The notes under the pieces: model-generated
Told to the model about the DNA's origin: nothing
The model's database searches: none
Seen by the model: the letters and a program-made list of their open reading frames with translations, nothing else
Position numbers and translations under genes: made by a program
NCBI RefSeq assembly: GCF_000002425.4
Contig: NC_037255.1
Coordinates: 3,334,735-3,398,734, forward strand
Source of the DNA: Physcomitrium patens
Lineage: Eukaryota; Streptophyta; Bryopsida; Funariales; Funariaceae
Length of the DNA: 64,000 bases
Reading direction: 5' to 3'
Shown here: positions 9,843 to 22,895 of the stretch, in pieces
How the letters are laid out: each line of letters begins with the position of its first letter
How positions within the stretch are numbered: the first letter of the stretch is position 1

Positions 9843-11390
9843 ATATGATATATAGTATATATGCTTTGGATTACATACAAAGTATAGATATATATCAAGC
9901 TGTTGGGGATCAAGCCTCTATATTTAAGTGGATGATGCTAGAGTTTAAGTGGTGATATCTATAAGAGTCAAAGGTGGCTTTGGACTTTAGTTTTTTTTTC
10001 TTCTTTTGTATTTAGGTAGAGTTTTAAATTTTATAAACAATATATCTAATTTTTCTTCCTCTGTTATTAACAAGATATATTTTTAGAGAGTTATTGTGGT
10101 GGTATTGAACTAGAGCAATAATCTAATATTATTTATGGTATGAAATAGTTGTATTTGGCTATGGAGTATTAAAGGCTCTATTGGTATTGTAGTCCAATGG
10201 TATATTTTTTTCTTCTTCCAAGTCACGGTGTCGTATTGTGGTTTGGCTACCATGTGAAAATAATGTGATTATGCATTTAGTGTATAATTTACTTAACAAC
10301 ATGATGAGTGCCATGTTACTGGATTTTAGTTGATTATAGAGTGTAGTTAAATTACTACTTTAAAAGGAGGTTGTTTAAAAGGATTATTATTAGAATTTAT
10401 ATAACTTTATTTTCTTTTGATAGTGGCTTTTGAGATTTATTTTGTTGGTAGTAACTTTAAATATTTAGAATCACCTTTATTAGACGTTGGTGACCGTTGA
10501 AGTCTTATTTTGGTTCTTTAATTTGGTGTTTAGGGCATATATTGAGTAAATCCTATAAAGAAAAGAGTTAGAGAGGGATTTTGATAACAAAAAGAGACTT
10601 TAAGATATTCATATAAATGAATGGAGATGGATGATGAAAATCTCCATTCCTATTGATCAAAAATCATGACCAATGGTCTTCAAGGAGGCTGCCCAAGGCC
10701 ATATTAGAGATTAAGGTTAGTTTTTCTAAGCCATTTGAACTTTGAAGGCTAGGATCAACAAGTTTAGGTTTTTGGCTATGATTTTGGTACACATCTTGTA
10801 TGATTTGGAGTTTATATAAAAGAGATATAGGTGCTCAAAGTTAAGGTGTTGATTTGAGAGCTACTATTACTCTTTTCAACATAATGCACACGTATAGAGA
10901 GTAATTGAGGATCAATGATTGCGACTAGAGAGAACACTTTTGCAGCTACACTTTTTGTATACTACTTGTTGGATTCTAAGTTGGACTAAAAGAGATATTG
11001 GATTTTGAAGTCAACACATGCAATGTAAGGATAGTAAGTGATCTGATTTACTAGTGGTTGTATCTTGAACTATATCTTAAGCAATTTGATAAGGTTTTGG
11101 CTCAAAATTTCAAAAAATTTGAATATTCATGTTAATAAACATTTTACATAATTTTGATGGCATTTGAGTATTGTGTTTTTGAAATATTAAGGAAATAGTG
11201 CTTAGATGCTTGTAAATTAGGGTTTAGAGCATCTGTTAGGATTTCTTAGATGCCAAAAGATTAGGAGTGAATTTACAGTTGATTTTTTTTATGAAAAAAC
11301 TTAAGGATATATTCTACCTATTATATAAATTTGAAACAAACTAAATAGTTAGATCAAGAGTTATAAATTTCTAAAGTTCAAGAAGAGAAA
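9460..11390. other. AT-rich DNA, nothing firmly recognised
   Basis: About 1.9 kb without a coding match. It contains an (AT)n run (9812-9839) and TATA-like strings (for example near 10805) that might be remnants of an unidentified LTR, but no repeat partner is seen in this window. Confidence 0.4.
9812..9839. repeat. (AT)n microsatellite
   Basis: Dinucleotide run of about 28 bp. Confidence 0.9.
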
Positions 11391-11399
11391 ACTCTTTGT

Positions 11400-11760
11400 A
11401 GGAAAAATATGTTTTGAAGGGATTTTGCTATATTTTGAATTTTATGCAAAATAAAGGAGTTTTGGAAGCTAAGACAAGATACATATAAAAGTTTAAGCTA
11501 AAATCTCTATAGCTAGATATCCAATGTATTCCTAGATAAAAAATTTTGTGATGTGACAATGGAAGCAATACAACTATTTTTTCCATATTCTATGATTGTG
11601 TACATTTTTGGAAGTTAATTGGCAGCAATGTTATTAGTTGGAGGTTGTGCATTCATGGAAGGGACTATTTAGTGATGTCAATAAGAGAGTTTAGTAACTA
11701 CTAAATTTGGTATTATTTATTGGAGTCAAATCTCTATGTAATAGAAGGCATAATGTTGAT
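11400..11760 (+). pseudogene. Possible LINE (L1-type) reverse-transcriptase C-terminal remnant
   Basis: Weak plus-strand similarity, spread over more than one frame, to the zinc-binding region after plant L1 reverse transcriptase. I read CDNGS near 11.55 kb, then FYDCVHFWKLIGSNVISW and RLCIHG at about 11.58-11.66 kb, resembling the CxxC...H-LFF-xC...W layout of that family. Stops and frame changes are frequent. No LINE 5' part or poly(A) tail is visible. It could be chance similarity in AT-rich DNA. Confidence 0.3.
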
Positions 11761-12439
11761 GTAGCTGAAAGCCTAAGCCATTAAATTATATTTTTTTCTT
11801 TACTTTTATAAATCTATTTGTTCTATACCATGTCATATTATTCCATTTTTTCTTAATTATCTTTTCCTATTGTCTAGACTTGATGCCATGTTAATGATTA
11901 TAATGAGACCATTATAAGAACAAGGGTTGGAAGTGCTTAGATGTTGTATTGTAATATTATAATTATAATTATTTATTTTATTTTATTTATTTATTTTTTC
12001 TATCTTGTGGACTTTCAATGGAAAGTAAACCAAAAGCTTCCAATCTTGGTAGTGGCAATTGTAATTAATAAGGACCTCAATGTCTCTTGTTAGTAGATTG
12101 CAGAAAGGTATTGTAACTATTCGAGTAGTTGAATTTGTAAACAATTTTACTTAAAAAGAAGCTCGCATGGTATTAATCTTTATGGAGGCTCTTGATGTAG
12201 GTACTATTCAACTTACCTACAATTCGATATTAAGGTTGGAAGAAGATCCTATAGAGGATAAAAATTGAAATAAAAGAGTATTATATCTCAATTGAATTAA
12301 ACAAGAGGATATATGGTTGCAAAATTCTTTAATCTAATTAGTGGAATAACTTCCACTATTGTAATGTAATATGGCTAATAGATAAAAGAGTGAAAAAAAT
12401 ATCATATATTACAAGATCTTATTTCAAAATATTATAATA
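11761..12439. other. AT-rich DNA, nothing recognised
   Basis: No coding match or repeat partner seen. Confidence 0.5.
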
Positions 12440-13901
12440 AATCATCTTAGAATTATAAATAATAGTAAATTAAAAGTGCAAATACTGCCTTTTTACAAAG
12501 TGGACTTCTATTTATTATATAGAGCCATAAATAAGGCAAAAAAAGGTAGATTAGAAAAATAAAATATATAGGCATATTTAAGAGAGAATTAGAAGTTGAA
12601 TTTGATAAAAATCATTTCAAGAAGACAAAAATTGATACCTAGAAAGGATCAGTTGTCAACCTAGGTCGAAATCAAATCTTGAGGCACAAAACTATATATC
12701 TACAATAACTCCATTTTTTTTTGTAAATTGAAGAATAGAATTTGAAAGAAGACTTTACAAGATTTTTAAAAAAAATTAATTTTAAGTAATTTAACTTTGT
12801 AATAACTTTGTAAAATCTTAGTAAAGTTAAAATTATTTTAGATGACTCTAGATTTTGTAAAATAAAATAGGGTTTATATTAGGATAATTTTATGAATTTT
12901 TAAGTAGATCTATAAATAAAATTTTATAGAATTGTGAGTATTGTTGTGATAAATATTTGTTGTAAATTTGAGCTTAATCAAATGATTGGATTAGAAGTTA
13001 CTAAAATTCAAGTAGATTAGAATCTTGTAAATTATATTTTTAGGTCTAATAAAGTCATCTAAGCTGTGCAACAATCTACTAGTTGGATTGAAGTGATTTT
13101 TGTTGAAGCTAATATTTGACTTCACTTCAAATACTTGTACAAAATTTGAGAGTAAGTTAATGGTTTAATTAGGAATTATTGCTACTATAAGATCAACATT
13201 AACATCAAAGTTGGTGGCTAGTTAATATTTGAGTGGATTATGACATTTTTTTCATATTTTATAAATTTGATTTTCTTCAAATTTTTTGCCTTTATTGTTA
13301 ACTAAGAAATGAAGAAATAAGTAAAATTTTAAATAAGATCAATGATTTAATTAATAAATATTGAGGTTTTAATATTTTCCTAAGATTGATTTGAATTGAT
13401 TAGATTTTTATTAGAATTTATTTAGGAATTGATTAGGATTTGATTTAGGATTTAAGATTTGATTAGGATTTGAGATCTGATTAGGGTTGATTTAGGATTT
13501 AGGATCTAATTAGGATTGATTTAGGATTTAGAATTTCTTTAAGATTCTTTAGGATTTCTATAGGATTTCTATAGCATTTCTTTAAGATTTTTTTTGGATT
13601 TTTTAAAGAGTTCTTTAGATTTTTTTTAGAAATTCTTTGAATTTCTTTGGATTTCTTTAGGATTTCTTTATAATTCTTTTAAAAGTTTTTTAGATTTTTT
13701 TCGTATTTTTTATAATTTATATGAAAATTTAATTAGACTTAATCAATATTTAATTGTATTTTTTAAGCTTTAATTACAATTTATATATGATTCTATTAGA
13801 ATTGTTAGAACTTATTGTTGCAATTTATTTATTTATTTATTTTTGCCTTCTACAACTAGGTGCTCAATGCATTCTCAAGCAAGATTTCACATAATATGAT
13901 A
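12440..13901 (+). repeat. Old family-X LTR (telomere-motif subfamily)
   Basis: Matches the LTRs at 16290-17702 and 57562-58860 along most of its length. Shared landmarks are a paired segment near the start (ACTGCC...ACTTCTATTTA), GGATC-GTTG-CAACCTAGGTCGAAATC, an array of TTTAGGATTTGATTAGG-like units at about 13.39-13.56 kb, and the family 3' end CTACAACTAGGTGCTC...TTCTCAAGCAAG. Sense is plus. The left boundary is approximate. It is heavily diverged, so old. Confidence 0.65.
13385..13560 (+). repeat. Degenerate TTTAGGATTTGATTAGG array inside an LTR
   Basis: Irregular tandem units built on TTTAGGATT and GATTAGG, the same motif stock as the array at 57780-58240 (reverse complement) and 17215-17350. 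The motif resembles the plant telomere unit TTTAGGG but is not that unit and is confined to these LTRs. Confidence 0.8.
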
Positions 13902-15050
13902 CTACTTTCTACGTCCATTCTTGGTTTAGTGTAGCCAAGCTTTATTCCTTCATCACTACAATAGCAACAATGGTGTATCAAGGTATGAATTTGATCTAAG
14001 TATAAAAGTAATCATTATTATAAGTAGAATTTAAAAGAACAACTTAAAGCACCTTCTATGTAGATTATACTTGTATGATTGACATAATTGCTTAATATTA
14101 CATACAATAACTTTATAGAGTATAGATTTTGTTGAATGGATTATAATTACTTTTCAAATTAAAATACAAATAAGAAATTGGTAGCACAAAGATATGAAAT
14201 TAGGAGCATGGAGTAGCCTTTAATATTATTATTGCCAAATAGATTGAAGTAGGACTAATATGTACTTATGATATAGTCACAAAATCCATGACATTGACAA
14301 ATTGTGAAGGATTCTTGACAAGGTAGTGGCCTCATCATTGAGACCTAAAAACTATACTCAAATACTTGTGCAGTGGAGCTTGTTTCCTTCAACTCAATAT
14401 TAATTGGGTAGTATGATTGTTCAAGACTTAGTGTATAGGCAAGGAGTTTAATTAGGCCGTGGAGTTTTGGAAGTTCAAAAAAATTGTTATAACAAATTTT
14501 GAATACAGTGAGGAAAGGTTATCAAAAACAACAAAAGATTTGAAGTAGAATTAGCAGTAGTATTCACTAAAAACTTAAGGTAATAAGATGCTCAATTACA
14601 AAGGTATTAACTTTAAAAATTATAATTAATAAAATAAAAATATTATTTTTCTAAAAAGATATATTATAAAAAAATAAAAAAATAGACTAATGTAAAAGAA
14701 GAAAAAAAGAATAAAAATTGGTATAGAAAAAAAAAACTTATAAAGACAAATATAAATAAGGTTATAAAAATAAAGCAGTATAAAAAAGAAAAAGAATTAG
14801 CTATCTATAAGTTTTCAAGGTGAATTGTTTGACAACAACTTTGATAAAATTAAGAGCCATGAAAAATAAGTATAGGAATAGTTCCTATGTAGAAACATAG
14901 AAGAGATACTTGAGGTTCTTGAGGTGCAAGAATCTAGGTATTCATTTAGCAACCATGCTCAAGATATATTGCTATTTTTAATAATTAAGTTTATAAAATT
15001 TATAGAGTTAACAAAAATTAGTGATATTTTTGATTAGAACTTACTAACTT
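13902..15050. other. AT-rich internal sequence, nothing recognised
   Basis: Lies between the old LTR and the gag-like remnant. No primer-binding site like that of other X copies is visible directly after the LTR. Confidence 0.4.
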
Positions 15051-16260
15051 TATTATGAATATTAAGACTAAAAAATAAAGATGGTATGAAAAAATTCTAT
15101 ATTACATATCAAACTAAAAGGATTGAGCGAATAGAGAGAAAAAAAATAAAATATCAAATTTTAGTTAAGATAAAAGAAAGATATACATTAAAGATGGATC
15201 TATATCAAGAAATGTTATATGAAGGAAAACTTTGGCAATCAAGAAATCACAAAATCACATAAAATTAATAATTAAAAAAATTAAATATTATATTAGGTAA
15301 TGAGCTAAAAAATTAGATTTCTTAGAAGTCTAAAAATTCCAAAGGAATAAGCTATTGAAGACAACATATTTATAGAATACATAAATGAAAAGAAGAAGAA
15401 GAAATAAAGAAAAAAATTGATAGATAAAATGGTGAAAGAGAAGAATATTATAATAAAAAATATATTCTTCTAAAAAATTTAATAGTAGATTTAGATTCTA
15501 GTAGTAAAGATGACACAAACTTAATAAGTAAAGACTAATAGGGAAATAATAGATGAAGAGAAATTAATTTTTTTTTTAATAATATTTTAAAAAAGGCATT
15601 AAAGTAATATACTCAATATCCTACAAAATACTTTATTACTTAAGAAGATCTTAGAAATTTATTTATTATTTGTTTTAGGAAAAAAAGATTAAAAGAAAAG
15701 TCATTGATAGTCTTTTATATTTCAAACAAAAAAAAGATGAGGAAGTCGAAGAATTCTTTGAAAAAGTAATAAATGTAGCTAATAAAATTTTTATTCAATT
15801 CCATAATCTATTTAAAAAAATATGGTTCTTAAAAAGATTAAAAATAAAAGTAGGCAAAAATATAGCTTTATTATTAATAGATACATTAGAAAAAAATTGA
15901 TAATTAGCAAGAAAAGTTGAATTAATTATCTATAAGGATGAAAAACCTTATGATACAAAATCTAAAGATTCAAGTGAAAGTTCAAATGAAGAAGAAAGGA
16001 AGAAAAGTAGAAGAAAGAAAAAAAAGAATATAAAAGCAAATTTTAGGAAATTAAAAGAAGAGATAGATGAATTAAGTATTGGATTAAAAAAGTTTAGAAT
16101 AGGTATTATTTGCATGAAGTGCAATAATGAAGAGTATTTTTCTTCTGACTATCATATGAAATTTTGTTCAAATTGTAATATATTTTCATATGATAATATG
16201 ACTATATAATGAAAAATAAAAAATATAGATATCATTATAGAAGAGCCTAATAGAAAGATG
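15050..16260 (+). pseudogene. Gag-like fossil with a Cys-rich motif
   Basis: Plus-strand remnant with long Lys/Glu-rich helical stretches (EEVEEFFEKVINVANKI, then a basic RRKKKKNIKANFRKL segment) and a Cys/His motif, CMKC...H...FCSNC, at about 16.11-16.19 kb. This is the layout of a retroelement gag with a nucleic-acid-binding tail. It does not match the gag of the X, Tat or Copia elements here. No protease, RT or integrase follows before the next LTR at 16.29 kb. It is broken in several places. Family unknown. Confidence 0.5.
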
Positions 16261-16289
16261 TAGTAGAAAAATAAGAATAAATGATAGAA

Positions 16290-17702
16290 AGATAGTAAAA
16301 GATTTGGTCTTAATATTGCCTTAAATAGAAAGAACTTCTATTTACTTTATAGAGACATATATGAGCCAAAGAAAAATAAATAAGATAAGAAATTAATATA
16401 AGCATGTTTAAAATAGAGGTAAAAATAGATTAATGTATTTTTGATAATACCTCAAATTATCAAAAATTGATACCATAAGAGGATTGGTATCAACTTAGAT
16501 TGAAAAGAAACCTTGAAGCAAAAAGTTACATCCATATGGCAATTCTAGGATTCTTTTGGAAATCAAAGACTAGTATTTGAGAATAAACTTTTGGAGAAAT
16601 TTTTATACATTTGATTTCATCTTATTTAAATCAATATTGAGATTTTGAGTGATTTTCAAAGTTAATAATGTTCTTGGTTGGATAAGGATTTGAGAAATAC
16701 AAATTTGTTTATAAATTTGAAGGTTTCTTGAGTTTTGTGGTATATATATAAGTGAAATTTGAGAAATGTATTGATGTATTGGTTGTGAATGTGTATGAAA
16801 ATTTTGATGTCAATCAAATAGTTAGATTGAAGTATATGAGGAATTTTGTAGATTGAGATCATAAAAATTGGAATTTAAAGGTGAATGAGTGTTTCTAAAA
16901 TCTTCACCAATTTGTCAATTGGATTGAAGTGATTTTTTTTGTATAGATATTAGACTTGATTTCCAACCTTTTAATGAAGTTTGAGAGCAATTCAAGAGTT
17001 CAAAAAAGAGATATTGGTGTTGAAATTTTAGCATTTAGGTTGAAGTATTAGGTTGCCCAACACCCAATTGGATTATCTTGTATTTCTTTTAATTGGTAAG
17101 TGCAATTCATCTCAACTTTCTTGTATTTATTTTTAACTAAGATGTTAAAAAGTATGAAAATTTTGACTTGATATTAATATTTTGATTATTAGTTGTTGAA
17201 GTTCTATTCTCCTATAAGATTTTATTAAGAGATTGTTTAAGATTTAGGATTTGCTTAGGATTAGGATTTTCTTAAAATTTGGTTTAGAACTTGTCTAAGA
17301 TTTAGGATTTTATTAAGATTTTAATTAGAATTAAATTAGGATTTAATTAAAATTTATTTTTGATTTTTAATTTTAATATTCTTTAAGATTCTTTATTGTA
17401 TCTTTAAAAGTTTTTATTTCTAGTATTTCTTTAAGTTTATTATTATTTATTTATATATTTATTTTATATTTTTTGAATATCTTTTATTATTTAAAAAAAT
17501 TAGTTTAAGACTTTTTTATATTTCTTTTATAATTTCTTTAAAATTATTTTAGATTGATCAAAATTTGATTAAGATTATTAAGGTTTATTTAAATTTTAAT
17601 TAAGATTCTATTAGACTTAGTAGGATTATTTTTACATTTCTACTTATCTTCCACAACTAGATGCTTGGTGCATTTTCAAACAAGAATACATATATTACAA
17701 CA
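16290..17702 (+). repeat. Old family-X LTR (telomere-motif subfamily), second copy
   Basis: Direct repeat of 12440-13901, including the ACTTCTATTTACT segment near its start, the TTAGGATTTG array at about 17.22-17.35 kb, and the family end CCACAACTAGATGCTTGGTG...ATTACAACA. Directly downstream (about 17709-17726) is a decayed version of the tRNA-Trp primer site seen in the X copies, and then X gag. So this is probably the 5' LTR of the X remnant to its right, or is shared with the gag-like element on its left. Confidence 0.65.
17215..17350 (+). repeat. TTTAGGATT-type array inside an LTR
   Basis: Shorter version of the array at 13385-13560, in the same position of the LTR. Confidence 0.7.
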
Positions 17703-20700
17703 TTATTAGTAAATCTCACCTGAAATGCTTCAAGTGAGAAGTATTGGAGTTTGTTTATTTTTAATTTTTATCCAATAGATAATAAGAGCAAGAGTTTTAA
17801 AGGAACTATAGAAGGAGCTTCAAGTAGAAATGCTACTAGAGTTTCCATTAAAGAACAAGGTATGTGTATAGATCCAATCATTGCAAGCATATTTCAAGCT
17901 TTTATATTGTCTATGCAACAAAAATATAGCAATGATGACAATGAAGCTTTGGCAATCAAAGAATCACAAGCAATAATTAATAAGATTGACTAATTTGATA
18001 GAAGAGACATCTTAAAGTATCTAAGATGTCATGTAGAAGAAATAGAATTAAATTGGGTTTTTGAAAAGAAGATTATTGAGCTATTTAGACTTGCCATAAT
18101 ATTAAAGATACAAGAATATGTTATATCAATTATGAACCATTATGGAAGTTTATGAGAGATATTTTTACATGCATTAAAAGACAAATAGTTTTTAGAGGAT
18201 ACTAATTATGTTACTAACAAATTATTTTTAAAATAGTTTAAAAGATCTTATGAGAATTTATCGGAAACAGAGGTATTAAGAGAGTTGGAAAGGCAATATC
18301 TACAATTATGAAAGATGGAGAAGTTAACATTAGAATTAAAGAAGGTTGAGTTATTTTTTTAAGTACTTCATGGAAAATTATAAGAAAAATTGAAGTTTCT
18401 TCTTAAAAATAAAGAAAAAGATGAAGGATTGACAACAAAGTAGAAAACAATTGAAGATGCTGTAGGTTTGCTTGCAAAATAAGAGAAGAGGTAGGATATG
18501 GTTAATATTCCAAGAGTAATATAAGTACCTAAAATTCAAGTGTATACAATATGACCAATAGTGCTTATTATTCAATCTTCAATATCTACATCAGAAAAAG
18601 AAGATATGGAAATTAAAGAAATTATATGTGGTATGAAGAATTTTTAAATCAAATTGGCAAGGCTTGAAGAAAATACTTCTATAACTAATTTGAAAGCTAT
18701 TTCTAAATAAGGATATATATAAAAATATATTTGGTATGATAATATTTCTAATATTAGAAAATATTGTAATAAATTTAATAATATATTTGAATAAGGAGTT
18801 ATTATTTGAAAAGATAGGAAGGTGGTATTAAAAGATAGAAGGGACCTCTTTCAAATTAATTTTAATAAGGGAGGTATGAGAACATTCATTCAAGATTATT
18901 TGGTAGCACATAGAGTAGCAACACAAGAAAGTGTAAGTTATGGTACTAAGATAGATGATGACTTTGATAGAAGTATAGAAACAAGTTCTATCATTTCTAT
19001 AATGCAAAAAAGAAAGACACCTTAGAAAGATTTATTAAGAACTACAATTATAATACGAGGTGGAACAAGTTGGAAAGTTCTTGTAGAGGCTCTTTTAGTT
19101 TATGCATATATTACTAAAAGAAAATATAAAGCCTTGATGGAAGAATAAGAGAAAGAAATTCTTCTATGAGGCAAACTTAAAGAGACAAAGCTTATGAGGC
19201 AGCTTCACAAGAATTGCTTACAAAGGATACTTCAATAATATTGGAAGAAAAAAAAAAGATAAAAATAAATCAATAGCTTATAAATTACTCTATGATGTTG
19301 AAATAACAATAGATTTAAAAGATGTGTTGAAAGAGTGTATATTGAATGATATGGTGGAGTTTATCTTAAAAGAGATTTTAGGAATTGAAAAGAAAGTATT
19401 TTATGATTTTATTATTAACATCATTAAAAAGAAGAGATAATTAATGGATGAAGCTAGAAGAATCATGCTATTGGTGTGAAGATATATAAAGATGAAGAGG
19501 AAGTTGATAAATGTTATAAGCAATCTTCAAGTAAAAAAATGGTTATAATGAATGAGTGCATTTTGAGAATCATAGTAATAAAAAATTAGAAGCTTCAAGC
19601 TATTATACTTAAAAGTATTGAAAAAAGATAATTACAAAAGTATTAGTGAAGGTAGAAGATATAGAAGAATCAATTATTATTTTTGTTGATCATGGTTTTA
19701 AAATAAATCTTATATCTAAGGATCTTTATAAGAAGCAAAAGTAGCCAATTGATTTGAAGCATGGATGGACAATATAAGCAACTAATACCACATAAAGTGA
19801 ATTGTATGGAGCTTGCCTAGATGTTAAAATCCGGATTAAAGATGTTGCAATAGAAAAATATTTCTTTGTTTAAGATATAACATCTTATCTAATGATTTTA
19901 AAACAACCATATATTATAATAATATGGATGGAAACAAAAGTGCTTAATGATGGTTCAACTTATGCATGAATATGTAGTGGAGCTAGAAAGAAAGTGGTAT
20001 AATTTCTAATTATGCTTCCTAATCATAAAAAAAATTAAGATAGGTTGAAGGAAAAGATATTACCAAGAATTATTGAAGAATTTAAGGATTTTAGAGAATA
20101 CTACTATAAAATGGAATTATGGAGGTACAAAAGAGGAGATACCCTTGCAATATGTAGCTACCTTTGATGCAAGTTTTATTAGTATTTTTGAATAAGAAAG
20201 TATTGGGTATAAGAAAGTCGAGGATTTAAAAAGAAAAGAAAAGAAAAGAAATATATAATATTAAAAAATAATTATCTAGGTTAAAAATATTGAAAGTTAA
20301 TAAAAATATTTTAGATATTTATAAAAAAAATGGATTGAAAGATTCTATAGATTTAATTATATTTATTGGATTAGAGAATGATAGTAAGGTAGTAAAAATT
20401 CATTTAAGAGATGTTTATTTTATATTTGAATCTTTTCAAACACTTGAAGTTATTATAGAGACAAAATATAAAACCGTAGATAAGAAAGTAAAATTGGTTG
20501 TTGGACCTTTACTAGAGGATTTTATAAAATAAATAGAAGAATCATAAAATAAAAGAATTTAAGGAATCCTAAGAATATTGGAAATCAATTCATAAAAAAA
20601 TCTTTTGAAGAATTAAAGATTAGATGTGATGGTTCTTTGTTATCAATAGAAATTGAATATTTTAAAAAATGCTTGTAAAGAAAAATAAATCTTTTACCTT

Positions 20701-21033
20701 TGGACTTTATAAAATAGGGTGTGTAGATTTTAATATTGGTTATCTTCATGATACCACATGTACCTTGGAACTTAAGGCCAACTCTTCTATCAAGGGCACT
20801 CTTACCTAAATAGGTGGAGTTATTGAAAGAAAAGATGCAAATGAAGATTTTAGAGCCTTTTTTTGTTCCATATTCTAGTCGTTGATTTATAGTGTCTAAA
20901 AAAATAGATCATTATGTTTTATTTAAGATCTGGAACTAATAAATATAGTGACTATTAAAAATGAAAGTATAAGATCTTTAATAGATGAGTTTGTAGAAGC
21001 ATTTGTAGGAAGAACAATTTATTCTTTCTATTT
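17703..21033 (+). mobile_element. Old family-X Ty3/gypsy remnant (gag, protease, start of RT)
   Basis: Decayed plus-strand copy of the element seen at 37719-46159. Gag is recognisable from about 17.75 kb (MCIDPIIASIFQAF, SMQQKYSNDDNEALAIK; copy 2 has MHMDLSIASMF and SMQQQQSNDQKEALATK). It continues through the CCHC region (about 18.7-18.8 kb), the segment beginning KDRRDLFQINFNKGGMR, the protease motif VDHG (about 19.68 kb) and the start of RT (about 20.72-21.03 kb). The match ends at about 21.03 kb; the rest of RT, RNase H and integrase are missing. It has many interruptions and is much older than copies 1 and 2. Confidence 0.8.
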
Positions 21034-21275
21034 CAAATATCTTAATAAATCTACAAATAAAATTTGAAGAAGATAATCTCCAACTTTCTGTATTAAATAA
21101 AAAAATTTATAAAAAAAAGATAGTTTTTTTATTTAAGAAAATATTAATATTAAAAAACTAAATTATTTATTTAAAATTGGATAGTTTATAACTTTTAAAA
21201 CTTAATAATGAAAGTGGGATAATTTTCTTAGTTTTAAAATAAGATAAGAACAATGAATTAGTATTCTTGCCATAG
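21034..21275. other. Unassigned AT-rich segment between fossils
   Basis: Short spacer between the end of the X remnant and the next LTR. No match seen. Confidence 0.5.
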
Positions 21276-21817
21276 TATTAAGGATATGAATCTTGAAGAA
21301 GTAAAAGATCAAAACACTCTTGTGTCACTCAAAAAGACTAAATAATCTCTCAAAGATGATATAATATTAAATTAGAATGCCTATTGTCAAAGATAAGAAG
21401 ATAGAAAAGACTTAAAATAAGACTAAGGACTAGAAAGGCATTAATAAGAGTAAAGGAGGCTTTATTCTTATCTCTATATATACTATCTAACTAAAAACTA
21501 TGTAGCAATGTTTTTTAGGACCTCTAACACATGTTGACTTTACTAAATTCATATCTTAACTTGTAAGGAAAGTTTTTTATATTTACGTTTGATAGTTAGA
21601 TTGTTCCACAAGCTACCAATATGTGTAATACATGGCTTATTTTTTCACCAAGTTTTTAACCTACCAATTAACTTCAAATACATATAAAGTGAAAGCAACG
21701 TCTATGAAGCTTCTAAAAAGCTTTTCTAAAAGGTATTATGAAATTAATATATTTTTACTTACTTCTATTTAATCATATAGATAATTTCTAAAATAAATAT
21801 ATATGTTTGTAATATCA
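21276..21817 (-). repeat. LTR of chromovirus family A, minus orientation
   Basis: Matches the LTR at 22896-23456 in the same orientation. Landmarks are TGCCTATTGTCAAAGA, the TCTCTATATATACTATCTAACTA block and GTTGACTTTACTAAATTCATATCTTAACTTG. It is more diverged than that copy. The sequence to its right is chromovirus D, whose 3' LTR it could be; if not, it is a solo LTR. No clear target repeat. Confidence 0.65.
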
Positions 21818-22895
21818 AATTATAATAATAAATAGAATTTTTTAAGTTTGTGAACAAAAGTTAAAGAAAATATAATACAAACTCAATTAGAAAGAAAATT
21901 TGACATAATCATCTTTATTGACTTAATAAAGATAGTAATCAAGTTATTTGATAAGTTTCAAAAAGAAAATTACACCATGTTGATCAACATATATGATGGA
22001 ATAATTTACAATAATAAAATTAAATTATCTTAAAACTTTTTATAAATATAAAGAAGGTCAATTGATTATATGCATTATTTTGCTCCCGATGGTATCTTTA
22101 AATTATCTCTTAGAAATGGATGAGGTTTTGTGCAAGTTTTCACATTGCATTCTAAATAGAATAACCTTTTTAAAAAACTTTGTACTCAAATTGTAGACAT
22201 CTATTACCTTGACAAAAGTAGTAATGTTCTAAAATGCTATCCACTTCATATTCTTGTTGGTCATCAATTACAACTGGTAGTGGTGGTAGTTGATATCGAT
22301 CCGAAAAGTACTTTGGCTCGATATAAAATTCCTTCAAATATAAAATATAGAAGACAGGGTGGATCCAAATATGTGACAAAAGCTTCAGGCGGTATGCAAT
22401 ATCAAAAATAATTGCAAAAATATAGAATGGTCTAAATCATCGAGTGCTAATTTACGGTTTTGGATTGATGTAGCAAGTAGAAAGTTGGTGTTAAAGAGTA
22501 ATACCTAATCACCTTATCGTAAGGTCTTATATTATCAGTGGTTATGCATATATTACTTCTATCAATTTTGTGCAATAAGCAGGCAATGCTGTGCCTCTTG
22601 TAAGGCCATTGTAAGTAGTTGTATAAATTCTTCCATTATGAGGTTATTAATTTGGATGGGACGATGGAAAATTACTGGCATAATTTGATACTGAGCAGTA
22701 TTAAAGAAAAATGGTGAATGACCAATACTTGCTTGAATATTATCATTGTAAGCAAACTCTAAAGGTGTCAAATATTCATCCCAATAATTATGATGAATCA
22801 CCACAAATGTCCGTAGCATATCCTCCAAGGTCTAATTTGCGAGCTCTATTTGTCCATCTGTTAAGACATAAAAGATAATAGATATGGTAAGTCAT
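21818..22895 (-). mobile_element. Chromovirus D remnant: integrase C-terminus and chromodomain
   Basis: Minus-strand Ty3/gypsy fragment. From right to left it shows the integrase part with TDGQIELAN (about 22.85 kb), the conserved WDEYLTPLEFAYND and GHSPFFF segments (about 22.6-22.8 kb), and a chromodomain-type tail (YSDRYQLPPLP-like linker, then EYEVDSILEHYYF at about 22.2-22.3 kb). Everything upstream of the integrase middle is cut off at 22895/22896 by insertion of chromovirus A. It is broken and old. A different lineage from A, judged by the chromodomain. Confidence 0.7.

Noticed and set aside
10795-10830. Promoter (TATATAAAAGAGATATAG) of an unknown gene
   Set aside because: In DNA this AT-rich such strings are expected by chance, and no coding sequence follows.
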